Part shown: piece after piece, positions 20,433 through 31,160 of the stretch | How positions within the stretch are numbered: the stretch's first letter is position 1 | Layout of the letters: each line of letters opens with the position of its first letter | Assembly: GCA_963575745.1 (NCBI GenBank) | Contig: CAUYUJ010012803.1 | Location: forward strand, 106,001-170,000 | From: Prorocentrum cordatum | Taxonomy: Eukaryota > Sar > Dinophyceae > Prorocentrales > Prorocentraceae | Reading direction: 5' to 3' | Length of the DNA stretch: 64,000 bases | Program-made: the position numbers and the translations under genes | The notes under the pieces: model-generated | The model's database searches: none | What the model was told of the DNA's origin: nothing | The model's input: only the letters and a program-made list of their open reading frames with translations

Positions 20433-21380
20433 AAGGCAGAAAAAGACAAGGAACACGGCAGAATAGACCCCAAGAGCTAAGGAGCACGGCAGAATAGGCG
20501 CAAAGAGCGAAGGAACACGGCAGAAAAAGACAATGAGCACGGCAGAACAAACCCCAAGAGCTCAAGAACACGACAGAAACAAAAACAGGAACACGGCAGA
20601 ATGGACCCGAAGAGCGACGGAGTACGGCAGAGAAAGACCAGGAGCACGGCAACATATACCCCAAGAGCTAAGGAGCACGGCAGAACAGACCCAACATCGA
20701 AGGAGCACGACAGAAAAAGACCAGGAGCACGGCAAAATAGGCCCGAGGAGCGAAGGAGCACGGCAGAACAACAAAAACAAAAAAACACACGGCAGAATAG
20801 GCTCCAAGAGCTGCCGAGCACGGCAGAAAAAGACCAGGAGCACAGCAGAATAGACCCCAGGAGCTAAGGAACACGGCAGAATAGGCCACAAGGGCGAAAA
20901 CAACGCCAGAACAAATTACCATGATCACGGCAGAATGGGCCCCAAGAGCTCAGGAGCACGGCAGAACAAAACACACCGAATCACGGCAGAATAGGCCCGA
21001 AGAGCCAAGGAGTATGACAGACAAAGACCAGGAACACGGCAGAATAGACCCGAAGAGTGAAGGAGCACGGCAGAATACACCCCAAGAGCGAAGAACACAC
21101 AACAGAAAAAAAACAGGAGCACGGCAGAATAGACCCCCAGAGCTCATAACCACGGCTTAACAAGACCAGGAGCACGGCAGCATAGGCCCGAAGAACGAAG
21201 GAGCACGGCAGGACAAAAAACAACAGGAGCACGGCAGAATAGGCCACATGATCGAAGGAACGCGACAGAAGAAAACCATGAGCACGGCAAAATCGACTCC
21301 AAGAACTAAGGAGCACGGCAGCAGAGGCCCCACGAGTGAAGGAGCAAAGCAGAAAAAAATACAGGAACACGTCAGAATAA
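20433..21380. repeat. CACGGCAGAA minisatellite
   Basis: About 25 variable units of 30-40 bp, each with GAGCACGGCAGAATAG(A/G)CCCCAAGAGC(T/G)AAGG or a related form. Minus-strand frames read as Leu/Phe/Cys-rich pseudo-repeats. No gene. Confidence 0.9.
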
Positions 21381-21497
21381 ACCCTGAGACCTAACGCTTA
21401 TTCCCGGCGGGACCGGGTGAAATTCCGCGCCCGCCGGTGACTGGCTGACTGACTGATTGACTGGCTGAGCGTCCCAAAAACCACCTTGAACAACACA

Positions 21498-23225
21498 TTT
21501 CAAACCGCCCGCGGGCACGCAACCGCAACTGGGCGACACATTCCGACCCGCCCGCAGGCGCGCAACCGCAACTGGGCGACACATTCCGACCCGCCCGCAG
21601 GCGCGCAACCGCGACCGCAGCTGGGCGACACATTTCAACCCGCCCGCGGGCGCGCAAACGCAACTGGGCGACACATTTCAACCCGCCCGCAGGCGCGCAA
21701 CTGCAACCGCACCTGGGCGACATATTTCGACCCGCCCGCCAGCGCGCAACTGCAACCGCAACTGGGCGACACACTTCAACCCGCCCGCGGGCGCGCAACC
21801 GCAACCGCAACTGGGCGACACATTTCGACCCGCCCGCGGGCGCGCAACCGCAACTGGGCGACACATTTCGACCCGCCCGCGGGCGCGCAAACGCAACTGG
21901 GCGACACATTCCAACTCGCCCGCGGGCGCGCAACCGCAACCGAAACTACGCCACACATGTCGACCCGTCCGCCTGCGCGCAACCACAACCACAACTGGGC
22001 GACACATTTTGATCCGCCCGCGGGCGCGCAACCGCAAGCGCAACCGGGCGACACTTTTCAACCCGCCGGCGGGCGCGCAACCGCAACCGCAACGGGGCGC
22101 CACATTTCGACCCGCTCGCGGGTGCGCAACAACAACTGCAACTGGGCGACACATTTCAACCCGCCCGCGGGCGCGCAACCGCAGCCGCAGCTGGGCGACA
22201 CACTTCAATCCGCTCGCGGGCGCGCAGCCACAAGTGGGCGACAAATTTCAACCCGCCCGCGGGCGCGCAACCGCAACCGCAACTGGGCGACACATTTCGA
22301 CCCGCCCGCGGGCGCGCAACCGCGACCGCAGCTGGGCGACACATTTCGATCCGCCCGCGGGCGCGCAACCGCAACTGGGCGACACATTTCGACCCGCCCG
22401 CGGGCGCGCAACGCAACCGCAACTAGGCGACACATTTCGGCCCGCCCGCGGGCGCGCGACCGCAACCGCAACTGGGCGACACATTTCGACCCGCCCGCGG
22501 GCGCGCAACCGCAACTGGGCGACACATTTCGACCCGCCCGCGGGCGCGCAACCGCAACCGCAACTGGGCGACACATTTCGACCCGCCCGCGGGCGCGCAA
22601 CCGCGCGAGCCGGCTGGGCGACACATTTCGCCCGCCCGCGGGCGCGCACCGCAACCGCAACTGGGCGACACATGTCCCGCCCGCGGGCGCGCAACCGCAC
22701 GCGGGCGACGCATGTCGACTCGCCCGCCGGCGCGCAACCGCAACCGCAACTGGGCGACACATTTCGACCCGCCCGCGGGCGCGCAACCGCGACCGCAGCT
22801 GGGCGACACATTTCGATCCGCCCGCGGGCGCGCAACCGCAACTGGGCGACACATTTCGACCCGCCCGCGGGCGCGCAACGGCAACCGCAACTAGGCGACA
22901 CATTTCGGCCCGCCCGCGGGCGCGCGACCGCAACCGCAACTGGGCGACACATGTCGACCCGCCCGCGGGCGCGCAACCGCACGCGGGCGACGCATGTCGA
23001 CTCGCCCGCCGGCGCGCAACTGCAACCGCAACTGGGCGACGCATGTCGGCTCGCCCTCGGGTGCGCAACCGCGCCCGCAACTGGGCGACACATTTCGACC
23101 CGCCCGCGGGCGCGCAACCGCAACCGCAACCGGGCGACGCAATTCAACCCGCTCGCGGGCGCGCAACCGCGACTGGGCGACGCATTTCGACCCGCCCGCG
23201 GGCGCGCAGCCGCAACCGCGCCGCT
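21498..23225. repeat. 43/49/55-bp minisatellite, ~37 units
   Basis: The unit is GGGCGACACATTTCGACCCG + CCCGCGGGCGCGCAACCGCA + ACT (43 bp), with 0, 1 or 2 extra CAACCG hexamers giving 49 or 55 bp. Checked unit starts are 21531, 21574, 21623, 21666 and 21715. None of the three plus-strand frames meets a stop, giving a spurious 658-codon frame that cycles through three reading phases. Confidence 0.95.
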
Positions 23226-23254
23226 TACCTGCCGCCCTCCTCCAGGGGGCCTGA

Positions 23255-23350
23255 GGCGGAGGAAGGGCGGGAGGGAGGAGGGGGGGGGGAGGGGGGAGGG
23301 AGGCGGGAGGGAGGAGGGGAGATGGAGGCGAGATGGAGGGAGGGTAGAGA
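23255..23350. repeat. GGGAGG-rich tract
   Basis: Purine-rich low-complexity DNA after the minisatellite. Confidence 0.8.
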
Positions 23351-23615
23351 GCTCGCAATGAATGGGTGCGGACAACCTTATGCCCCCCCCGTCCCGCGCA
23401 AGTGGATCTCCAAAAGGATCCAGACCCTGGACTCCTTATCCAAGGCCTCCACGGTCTGTTAGCGGGATGGGTGGGCGAGGCGAGACTTTGACAGAAGCGG
23501 TCCGTTGCACCATCCACCTCCACGACCATATCTTCCTTGACGTCCGCCACCTCATCCTCCTCCGTCCTCCGCAACAAGCACCTGCTCGTGCACCTTCTCA
23601 AGCAACACCACCCTG
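23351..23615. other. No recognisable gene
   Basis: Unique-looking sequence without motifs. Confidence 0.5.
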
Positions 23616-23790
23616 GCACCCCCTCCTCCTCCTCCTCCTGGCCATCCTGGTCCTCCTCTTCCTCCTCCTCCTCCTCCTCCTCCTCCTGTTCGTCCTCTTC
23701 CTCCTCCTCCTCCTCCTGGTCCTGCTGCTCCTCCTCCTCCCTTACCTCCTCCTCGTCCTCCTCCTCCACCTGCTCCTGTACCAGATCATG
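23616..23790. repeat. (TCC)n microsatellite
   Basis: Interrupted TCC tract. The minus strand reads as Glu-rich. Confidence 0.9.
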
Positions 23791-24442
23791 AATAAGACGC
23801 GGCAGACCGCATGAATAAGACGGCGCCGATGCACCTACTTCCGCGGGCAGCTTGCGCGTGGGTGAACGCGCAATCGACCTCCGTGACATCGCCTCCACAA
23901 CTTCAAAGTCGGCGTCCTCCTCGCGGCCTCCGGGCGTGACCCGCGGTTCTCCGCCGGGACACTGCAGTGGATTCCACGTTGCTGCTTCCGACTTGTGATA
24001 ACATCCATGTTACGAACGTATGAATGTTGTGAGGAAGTCTCAGACGAACTTACATTTCGGGGTCGTCTCGAAGGCGATCCTGGGGGTCATATTGGGGCTT
24101 GTTTGGGGCCCTTTGGGGCCGTCTTGATGCCCTTCAAAATCATTGCAGTGCGATGTTAGACTCCGGGGATGTCCCTAGCGAAATCGTAATTTCCAGAATT
24201 TTTTCCCCGTGGGCTTCCAACCACCGTGACTTTCCCCACTTCGGGGGCTTGCCAACAGCCTGCACGTGGCGCTTACAGGCTGCAGCAAGAAAATAGCCCA
24301 GTGCCGCCAGAAAAAAGATCCACACTGGGGCTCTCACCAAACGGGGATGGCCTCCGAACGCGCCAAAGAGTGATTCACAAATCGTCTGGTCAGCGGAACA
24401 CGCACACCTACAATGCGTGCGTGCACACTGGGCCGGACGGCA

Positions 24443-24808
24443 CTAATCCGAGTCGTCCGAAGCATTGACTTCAAGTGAGCTTGGGGCTGCCTGCGCAGCA
24501 CCTGCCGCGCGGCACAAACGTTGAACCTTATCCGGGACCACCGCGGCGCTAGGCTGCGGCGGGTCAACGTCGAAAAAACTAGAACCGTCACGGAAATTTA
24601 CATCCGCCTGGACCGCCACCCCCCGTCTCTTAGGGTGACGGCCCTGACATATCTGCTGCCACGCCCACACACCAAACTTACCTGGAGGAGGTTCGCACTT
24701 GGCGTGGAGCCCGCGCAGACTGCCGTGGGAAGTGTAGCATTTACACCTGATGCAGATAACCAACTCAGGCCCGTCACTGCAGGGAAACATGACACACCTG
24801 TGCTCTAA
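24443..24808 (-). pseudogene. C-terminal zinc-ribbon fragment of a LINE-type ORF2
   Basis: A frame of about 120 codons reads EHRCVMFP...LVICIRCKCYTS...LHAKCEPP...RHPKRRG, then an acidic tail ending DASDDSD-like. The C-x2-C...C...G-x-HP pattern is the zinc-ribbon tail seen at the end of dinoflagellate LINE-like polyproteins (family knowledge). It parallels the second ribbon at 38022-38330. Nothing upstream encodes RT, so this is a 5'-truncated remnant. The ATG at 24790 is probably not a real start, because the reading frame continues above it. Confidence 0.6.
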
Positions 24809-24839
24809 TTTATTAAGGCTGGCGACGCTCCACGCTGGC

Positions 24840-25250
24840 TGGCTTAGACCATCGTAATTTTCAGAAGGCTGGCTTAGACCATCAGGAAGCCTTTTAGGAG
24901 CGATTCCAAGGCGATGCTAGAACAGCAGTTTTCAAAACGATGTTGCTGCATTCGTTCATTTGTTGAGCATGTCCCCAGCGAGAACGTCATTTTCGACAGT
25001 TTCCAGGGCGCTATTGGAGCCATCTTGGGCTCCTTTTGGGGCTCTCATTTCCTTATCTTCAAGCACTTCGAGAACGATGTCGAAGCGATGTTGCGAACAT
25101 CTCATTTTTTGAAGATGTCCCGAGCGAAATTCACATTTTCTGCCATGCTTCTTGTTTTCGGTCTGCCGCGCCCCTCCCGATTGTCTGAGGATGTTCCGAG
25201 CGAAAGTGTCATTTTTAAGTATGAGAGGCAATACAACAACTTTTCCAACA
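24840..25250. repeat. Dispersed GATGTCCCGAGCGAAA...CATTTT repeats
   Basis: Four diverged copies of GA(G/T)(G/C)ATGT(C/T)CC(A/G/C)AGCGAAA...TCATTTTC occur here. Related words are at 24160-24195 and 11970-12130. GGCTGGCTTAGACCATC is also duplicated (24838 and 24867). Confidence 0.55.
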
Positions 25251-25979
25251 TATCATTTTTCGACCGGTACAGTGCAGGCCAGTCCACAAGGAACCTTTCA
25301 CAAGATACCCAACCCTGAGGCCCCAGTACGCCCATTGATGTTTGATGTAAGGGCGTCACGTTTTCAATCGCAAAACCTTTAACTGCAGCGATCTATATTC
25401 GCGCCCTCGCGCCGCCCGCCTTGAGAAGGACAACTGTTCTGGCCCAAACCTGCGACGCGCGATGCGCGAGCATCTACGCGTTCCCTGAGGGTGACCTGTC
25501 GAGGATCCCCAGAACGTGTGCTAGCCCCAACGTGTGTTTGTCCATCGAGGCCCTCCGATAGGACGCAGGCGACGTAATGATCTACTGGTTGGGCTGAAGG
25601 GGGTCAAGACACATTGGGCTTATGATTTTCCAACCTACTTTAGCCTTGACTGCCAGAAAGAATTTCGAACGCCAAGGAAATACCAAATTTCAAGGGATTT
25701 CACGTGTCGGGCCCTGGGAGGCGACGCTCGTTCGGCACTGTTTCGACACTCTTCTGGGTGCTCGGAATTATTTCTGGGATGTGGTCCTTACGTGCGATGG
25801 GAGCAGCATAGTATTGGGCTAACACACGTTCTGAGAATCATCGAACCTGGGTCGCGACAGCCATCGCGCGACCACTTGGAGCGCCGAGTGAGAAACGAAG
25901 GGTCTCTCCTGGGCCACGGCGAGCCTCGGCCAAGAGAAGGCTCCCCGACTTGGCTCGGAGGAGCGGCCTGCCAAACAGA
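25251..25979. other. No recognisable gene
   Basis: Mixed composition. 25390-25520 resembles 53215-53310 (TCGCGCCCTCG...GCGACGCGCGA...GTGACCT), a weak dispersed repeat. Confidence 0.45.
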
Positions 25980-26092
25980 GCCCCTCCTCCTCCTCCTCCT
26001 CCTCCTCCTCCTCCTCCTTGTTCTCCTCCTCCTCCTCATCCGCCTCCTCCTCCTCCTCCTCCTCGTTCTCCTCCTCCTCCGCCCCCTCTCGA
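25980..26092. repeat. (TCC)n microsatellite
   Basis: Interrupted TCC run. Confidence 0.9.
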
Positions 26093-26210
26093 GCCACTCG
26101 CAGCGGATCTTGCAGGTCGTACCGCACAGCTCCTTTGCGGTCCTTTCGACGTGGACCCCCTCGTACGGATGTCCTGTCCTGTCCTCCCGAGCCAGCGCGC
26201 TTCCTTTTTT

Positions 26211-26374
26211 CTGAAGGGGCCCCAGGACACACAAATAAATACACACAAATAAACATATGCCCCATATTTTCCCATACTTTCTGGGTTTTTGTCTTTCCCC
26301 ACACTTCCATTATTTTCCCATATTTTCTGGGGAATCGACGATTCATTGTGTCTGTGTGCTTTTTTCCCTCCTGA
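26211..26374. mobile_element. Family A element, ~164 bp
   Basis: CTGAAGGGGCCCCAGGACACAC through GAATCGACGATTCATTGTGT to TTTCCCTCCTGA; the same layout as 12977-13139 and 63013-63176. No clear target duplication. Confidence 0.75.
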
Positions 26375-27000
26375 TTGCAGTCGTCGCGCGACGAGGGCAC
26401 CGGATCGGGCCTCGGGCCCGATCGGGAGACGAGGCTTGGCGCGTGGCCTCCCGGGCGCCGGCAGGGCACAGGAGCCGAGCAGGGGATCGACTGCGACACT
26501 GACCTACCCCAGAATTGATGTGTTCGCCGAATATACGAAAATACGCGAAATTATTCGCATGTAAGTGTATACCTGTATGTATATATCTAGAATGAAGAAT
26601 AGAAGCATTCGCGCGCTCTCTGTTTCTAGGTCGCGTCAAGCATGGGGAAGGCCCAGACTCATCATGTCTGATTCCTCGCTTCCTACTGGTCAGCTTACTT
26701 CACTCAACATTTCGTGGCTATCGTCTCCCAACTTACTTCTCGTTGCCTCCTCCTGCGTTATGTTGTTTGTCTTAGCCTTCGTCCACATTATGGTCTCCTT
26801 GTCCTTCATCAGTCCCTCTCCCTCGTGTTCCGTTCTTCCTGCCTCACCCCTGCCTTTGGTGTCTACGCTTCCCTCTCATTTTCGACCTTGTGTGGGCGGG
26901 CGCACAAGCTGTACGTGGCCGCTCGCTTTCGATCGTGTTTCGACCTCCTTCTTTCCAACACCCCCTCCTCCTGGTGACGGGTTGGGGATCGAAACTTGTT
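26375..27000. other. No recognisable gene
   Basis: The plus frame 26565-27047 has a hydrophobic middle, but no family or start context supports it as a gene. Confidence 0.45.
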
Positions 27001-27840
27001 CGCCAGGGTTAAATCGACGGCCCATAGAGGCCTCCAAGACAGTCTGAGAAACCATCAATACAGCCCAAGAACAACCCAACAACCCAAGAGAATCCCAAGG
27101 CGGCCCCGCGATGATTCCAACACTGCCCCCGAAGAGCCAGACAACGCAAGAACGCTCCGAGACGGCCAGGACTGCCCCTAGAGGTCCGAGAAAAAACAAC
27201 TCCCAAGAGATCCCCAGAGGCCTCCAAGAAGGCTCCACAAGCCATAGGAGTCCACACGTGGACGAGCGTCCTGAGATGCCTTACTGAGGCGTCCAAGACG
27301 ATCTAAACAACAAGCAAACCAGCCCAAGAGCAACCCAAGAGAGTCCCGAGGCGGTCCCGAGATGCTTCCCACACGGCCTCCGAAGAGCCAGGCAGCGCAA
27401 GAGAACTCCAAAGGCGGACAGGACTGCCCCTGGAGGCCCGAACGAAACCTCCCAAGGGATCTCCAGAGGCCTCAAAGAGGAGGCACCGCAAGCCCCTGGG
27501 AGTCCACACGTGGACGAGCGTCCTGTGATGGCCCAAAGGGGCCTCCAAAACGGTCTAAGAAGCCAGCGGCACAGCCAGAGATGGCCCGAAGAGAGTCCCA
27601 AGGCGGCCCCGAGAGACGTCTAACACGGCCTTCGAACAACCAAGCAGCCGAAACACCCTCCAATACGGCCAAGCTGCCCCTCGAGGTCCGAACAAACAAC
27701 TCCGAACATATCTCGAGAGGTCCCCAAGAAGGTTCCAAAAACCCCTAGGAGTCCACACGTGGACGAGCGTCCAAAGATGGCCCAAAGAGGCCTCCTAGAC
27801 AGTCTAAAGGACCAATACTACAGCCCAAGAGCACTCCAAG
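27000..27840. repeat. ~250-bp tandem repeat, about 3.3 units
   Basis: TCCACACGTGGACGAGCGTCC recurs at 27251, 27503 and 27752 (spacings 252 and 249), each followed by a GGCCCAAAGAGGCCTCC...ACGGTCTAAG block. CCACACGTGG is itself a palindrome. Built from the same CCCAAGA/GGCC words as the satellite at 3-4.6 kb. Confidence 0.8.
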
Positions 27841-28025
27841 AGACGACGTGGTGATGCCCTTCTGGGGCGTCTTGGGGGCCGTTTGGAGCCCCCGGGGGGG
27901 CCTCTTGTGGTCTTCTGGGGGCCTCTTGGGGCGGAAAGCTCGAATTGTTGGTTCGCGTGCCCCCTCTTGGGCCTCTCTTGGGGCTCTCTCAGGCTATCTT
28001 GAGGCCTCCTGGGCCGTCTTGGGGC
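27841..28025. repeat. Dispersed relative of the 386-bp satellite
   Basis: GGCGGAAAGCTCGAATTGTTGGTTCG followed by CCCCCTCTTGGGCC corresponds to GGCGGAAGGCTCGAGCTTGCGGTTCG...CCCCCTCTGGGCC in the monomers at 3145-4504. Confidence 0.75.
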
Positions 28026-29466
28026 CACTATGAGCGCAGTCGTGCGACTGAGCAGGCGGCCTTCGGCAGCCCGAGCCGAGGGATGGCCGATGACGGATCG
28101 GGCGAGGAGGGATCCAACTGGGATGTCTGGGACGCACTTGCAGGAAGAAGGGGCGAACATGAGGCGGAAAGCCCTCTTTTCTGTTCTGTTTCTGGGCCCC
28201 GCGGAACGCGGGTCTCCATCGGCGTTCATGCTTCTGATTGCCCAAGAATGCCCATTGTGCTTTTTGTTCCTCTGAGAGGTGTACAAGAATATCAGACAAT
28301 TTAGGTTTCAAAATGCCTTCGTCTGACGAAGTGTCGGTATCTGTGCGTGAATCGAAATCAGACTCTGCGGGTTGCCCCACCACTGCGGCAAAGAAAAAGA
28401 TACAACAGTTCCGTCAAGGGCGGATCTAGCAGCACACTTACGGCAAGGGCGGATCCAACAGCACACTTAACAATATCATTCGTGCGCATGCACAAGGCGG
28501 AATCCATGTTTTTGTTTGCTGCAGTTCGAAGTGCCCTGCAAATCGATCGCCAGGGGCAATCGACGTACCCGAAGAAACGACGTTGGCAAAACAGGCAACC
28601 CGCGCAACCACACGAGTTGTGTCAGGCTGCGACTTGTTTGCCAGTCGCCTGGGCCCTGGAAACAATGTTCCTCGGCAGGTAGCTACCGCTAGCAAGTGGC
28701 AAGTGGCCAGTGGCTACGCTGGCAGGAGAAAACATAACGAGCGGGAGAAGTCGAAGGAGGCAAAGCAGGAACACTGCTACAATCCGGCGAAGGCCAATCG
28801 CACAACCATTTGCTCAAACTCAATGCGGCGCCGTGTACGTTTGGGCTTCGCAGGCGACAGTCACCATGAGACAGAGGCCGCCCGAATAAGCAGTCGCATC
28901 CTGCAGAGCAAAGATAGACCCATCGCAGTAACACAAGAACTCGGAACGAGTCCAAAACAAGTGCCCCAAGCATTGTTGCATGTGCTAGGATCATGCTAGC
29001 GGCTCCTGAGGGTTCTACTGGCAAGCTACTCAGGAATGCGGCCCCCGCTCTGTTTTTGATTCTTCAGGGTGTGGAGCAAACGGGAGGCTGCGACAACTTA
29101 GCTCGGGTTGCCGAGGAGCTTAGACACACATTGAGGTTCGTACAAACCTATGCCACATTTGAAAACTAACGAACACCAGCGGATGAGCCAGCGCCGCCAC
29201 GCAAATGTACTGGATCCTTACGCCGCGCTTGTTCGGAGACGAACACTCAATGAGGGAGCAGCGCAAAGGAAACGCGTGTCTTAGGCAGACAACTCGCTGC
29301 CAACACAAACTTAAACATGCTAGACGCCACAATGATATTACAACATGCCCCCGAACATTCCATCCACCGTCGAGCCCGACGCGTTCGACTCCACCGCGAA
29401 CCTCCACTTCACTATCTGATGAACTCATTCCTGCAGTCAAGGTCCTGCTTCCCGACGTGCATTGTG
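28026..29466. other. No recognisable gene
   Basis: Less repetitive, less GC-rich sequence. AAGGGCGGATC(T/C)A(G/A)CAGCACACTTA is duplicated at 28416 and 28448. Plus frame 28583-28999 (138 codons) and minus frame 29120-29440 have no recognisable motif. This is the stretch downstream of the channel pseudogene. Confidence 0.45.
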
Positions 29467-29853
29467 TCAGGCGCGCCAGGCAGATTGGGGTCGGCCCCCG
29501 CCCTCAACCTCTATGCGGGCGGGTGGAGTGAGGCAGCTCGGGAAACAACTGCTGAACGTGCTGTGCCTCAGCTGCTTGATTAAGATCTCCGGAGCCTCGT
29601 GCATCCACATGAACTCCTTCAGCACTGCAACGTCAGTCCTCTTGGCCTCGCTATGAAGCGTAAGACAGCCGAAAACGAACTCCTCGGAATTGGTGGTCCC
29701 ACACTTGTCGCTGTCCAGGAGGCGGAAGAACTTGCTGAGCTGGTCGGGGTCCACGCCCAGCTGGTTGAAGTAGGTACCGATCTCGGGCTCCTTCACACGC
29801 ATCTGCATCTGCTCCTGTGGAATTGTACCAGTGTTTTCAGCATCGAGCTCATC

Positions 29854-29888
<35 letters not shown>

Positions 29889-30905
29889 ATGGTGGTGAGG
29901 TAATCCCTCGTTTCAATGAGCTCGCTCTGCACTTCCAGGCCACGGCCAGCCTTGCACAGCAACACGGTGCTCTCGAACATCACGGCCATGACGACAACAT
30001 TCAGCCAGAGCACCTCCCTATCGACACCGCCAGAGGTCACCCGGAAGAGCCTCGGCGCGGCGTCGAACAACGAGCCGAACCGCGCCCGCAGGGGCGCCGC
30101 CGGCTCGCCCAGCGCCTCGTCCGCGGGTGGCCCGTGCTGCGTCAGGAAGGCCAGCGCCCCCTCGGACGGCACGGCGCCGAAGATGAGCTGGATCGCGAAG
30201 ACCAGCAGGCTGGACCACGCCAGGGACTTCAGCGCTCCAGTGAGCGAGAGGACCGTGATCCTCGGCTCTCGGAGGGAGCAGTGCTGGCGGGTCACGCCGG
30301 CCACCACCACGACCGACAGCACCCGCGCCGGGCGCAGGGCGGACAGCCCCACGACCGCCACCCTGGGATGCCAGTGCGACCGCCTCTTGGTGCTGGTGTT
30401 GGTCGATGACCTGGAGCAGCTGTGGGATCACGACCGCGACCTGGAACGTCTGCCAGCCCTTTGCGGCCGAACGGATGGGGCCGAACCGGCCAGCCGCGAA
30501 CCTCAGGCAGCGATCGAGGATGAAGGGTGCGCAAGGCATGTCCAGAAACACTATGAAACATACGGTGTCGCTGATGCCATCTGGGGTGCTGTGCAAGCTA
30601 GAGGTTGCACGATGCGCTGCATCGAGCATCTCCCACACAACAAGCACGGCATCCAGAAGTATCATTATAGCCCTGAACAACTCAAACTCGGTACGCTTCA
30701 CTAGCCGTGGTATGACATCGGTCGAGGCTTGTCTTCTCGGAGAGAAGGTGTGGCTTAGCCTCGCTGATTCACCACGCTGGGTATTGCTCGGAATGCGCGG
30801 CGACCTTTTCTCTACCAAGGTATGCATCCAACTTGGAGTATTGCCCTCTGTCATGAAGGAGTTGCGTTCCGCCTTCAATCTTCTCATGGGGGTCAGCGTA
30901 TCCAT
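29467..30905 (-). pseudogene. Voltage-gated ion-channel-like protein with EF-hands, decayed
   Basis: Three frames read together as one Ion_trans-type channel. Frame 1 (30905 to ~30400) holds S1 (ELFRAIMILLDAVLVVWEM), S2 and S3 (WQTFQVAVVIPQLL). Frame 2 (~30400-29860) has a poor S4 (LRPARVLSVVVVAG), the S4-S5 linker and S5 (VLSLTGALKSLAWSSLLVFA), a pore helix with RLFRVTSGGVD, then LNVVVMAVMFEST and a post-S6 stretch (EVQSELIETRDYLTTM). Frame 3 (29856-29467) has two EF-hands: DELDAENTGTI and DSDKCGTTNSEEF, plus AKRTDVAVL. Such one-domain channels with C-terminal EF-hands are abundant in dinoflagellates (family knowledge). Damage: a 1-nt frame change between S3 and S4; about 25-30 residues of S6 missing after GGVDREVLW; a (TA)15 tract breaking the frame before EF-hand 1. 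No intron borders account for these changes. The ATG at 30905 is plausible. Confidence 0.75.
29856..29885. repeat. (TA)15 dinucleotide tract inside the channel pseudogene
   Basis: 30 bp of perfect AT/TA alternation between the codons for DYLTTM and FDELDAEN. It puts the EF-hands out of frame with the channel core. Confidence 0.9.
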
Positions 30906-30924
30906 ATTACCCCAGCCTATCCTC

Positions 30925-31160
30925 GATTAGGCAGCTGATTAGGCAGCTGGGTAGGACGCGAGAGGCGTTGCTCCGTCTCGGGACTGCCCCGAGAGGTCCT
31001 ACGCGTCCTCTGATTAGGCAGGGGGTAGGACGTGAGAGGTGTTTCTCCGTCTCGACACTGGCCCGAGAGGTCCGAATCGTCCTCTGAATAGGCAGCGGTG
31101 TGAGACGTGAGAGGTGTTTGTCCGTCTCGGCATTGCCCCGAGAGGTCCTAGGCGTCTGCT
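30925..31160. repeat. 75-bp tandem repeat, 3 units
   Basis: Units start at 30937, 31012 and about 31086 with GATTAGGCAG...GTAGGACG(C/T)GAGAGG. Each contains a hairpin TCTCGG(G/C)A(C/T)TGCCCCGAGAG. It lies directly upstream of the channel pseudogene start. Confidence 0.8.

Noticed and set aside
20477-21370. Minus frames rich in Leu/Phe/Cys/Ser (signal-peptide-like)
   Set aside because: Translation of the CACGGCAGAA minisatellite; the hydrophobic pattern repeats with the DNA unit.
21498-23225. Regular repeats resembling a CRISPR array
   Set aside because: No unique spacers: the whole unit repeats, no cas genes are present and the context is eukaryotic.
21486-23462. A 658-codon plus-strand open frame
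   Set aside because: It follows the 43/49/55-bp minisatellite exactly, all other frames are equally open, and the product cycles through three repeat phases.
26565-27047. 160-codon plus frame with hydrophobic segments as a membrane protein
   Set aside because: No recognisable family, composition follows T/C-rich local sequence, and it runs into the 250-bp tandem repeat.
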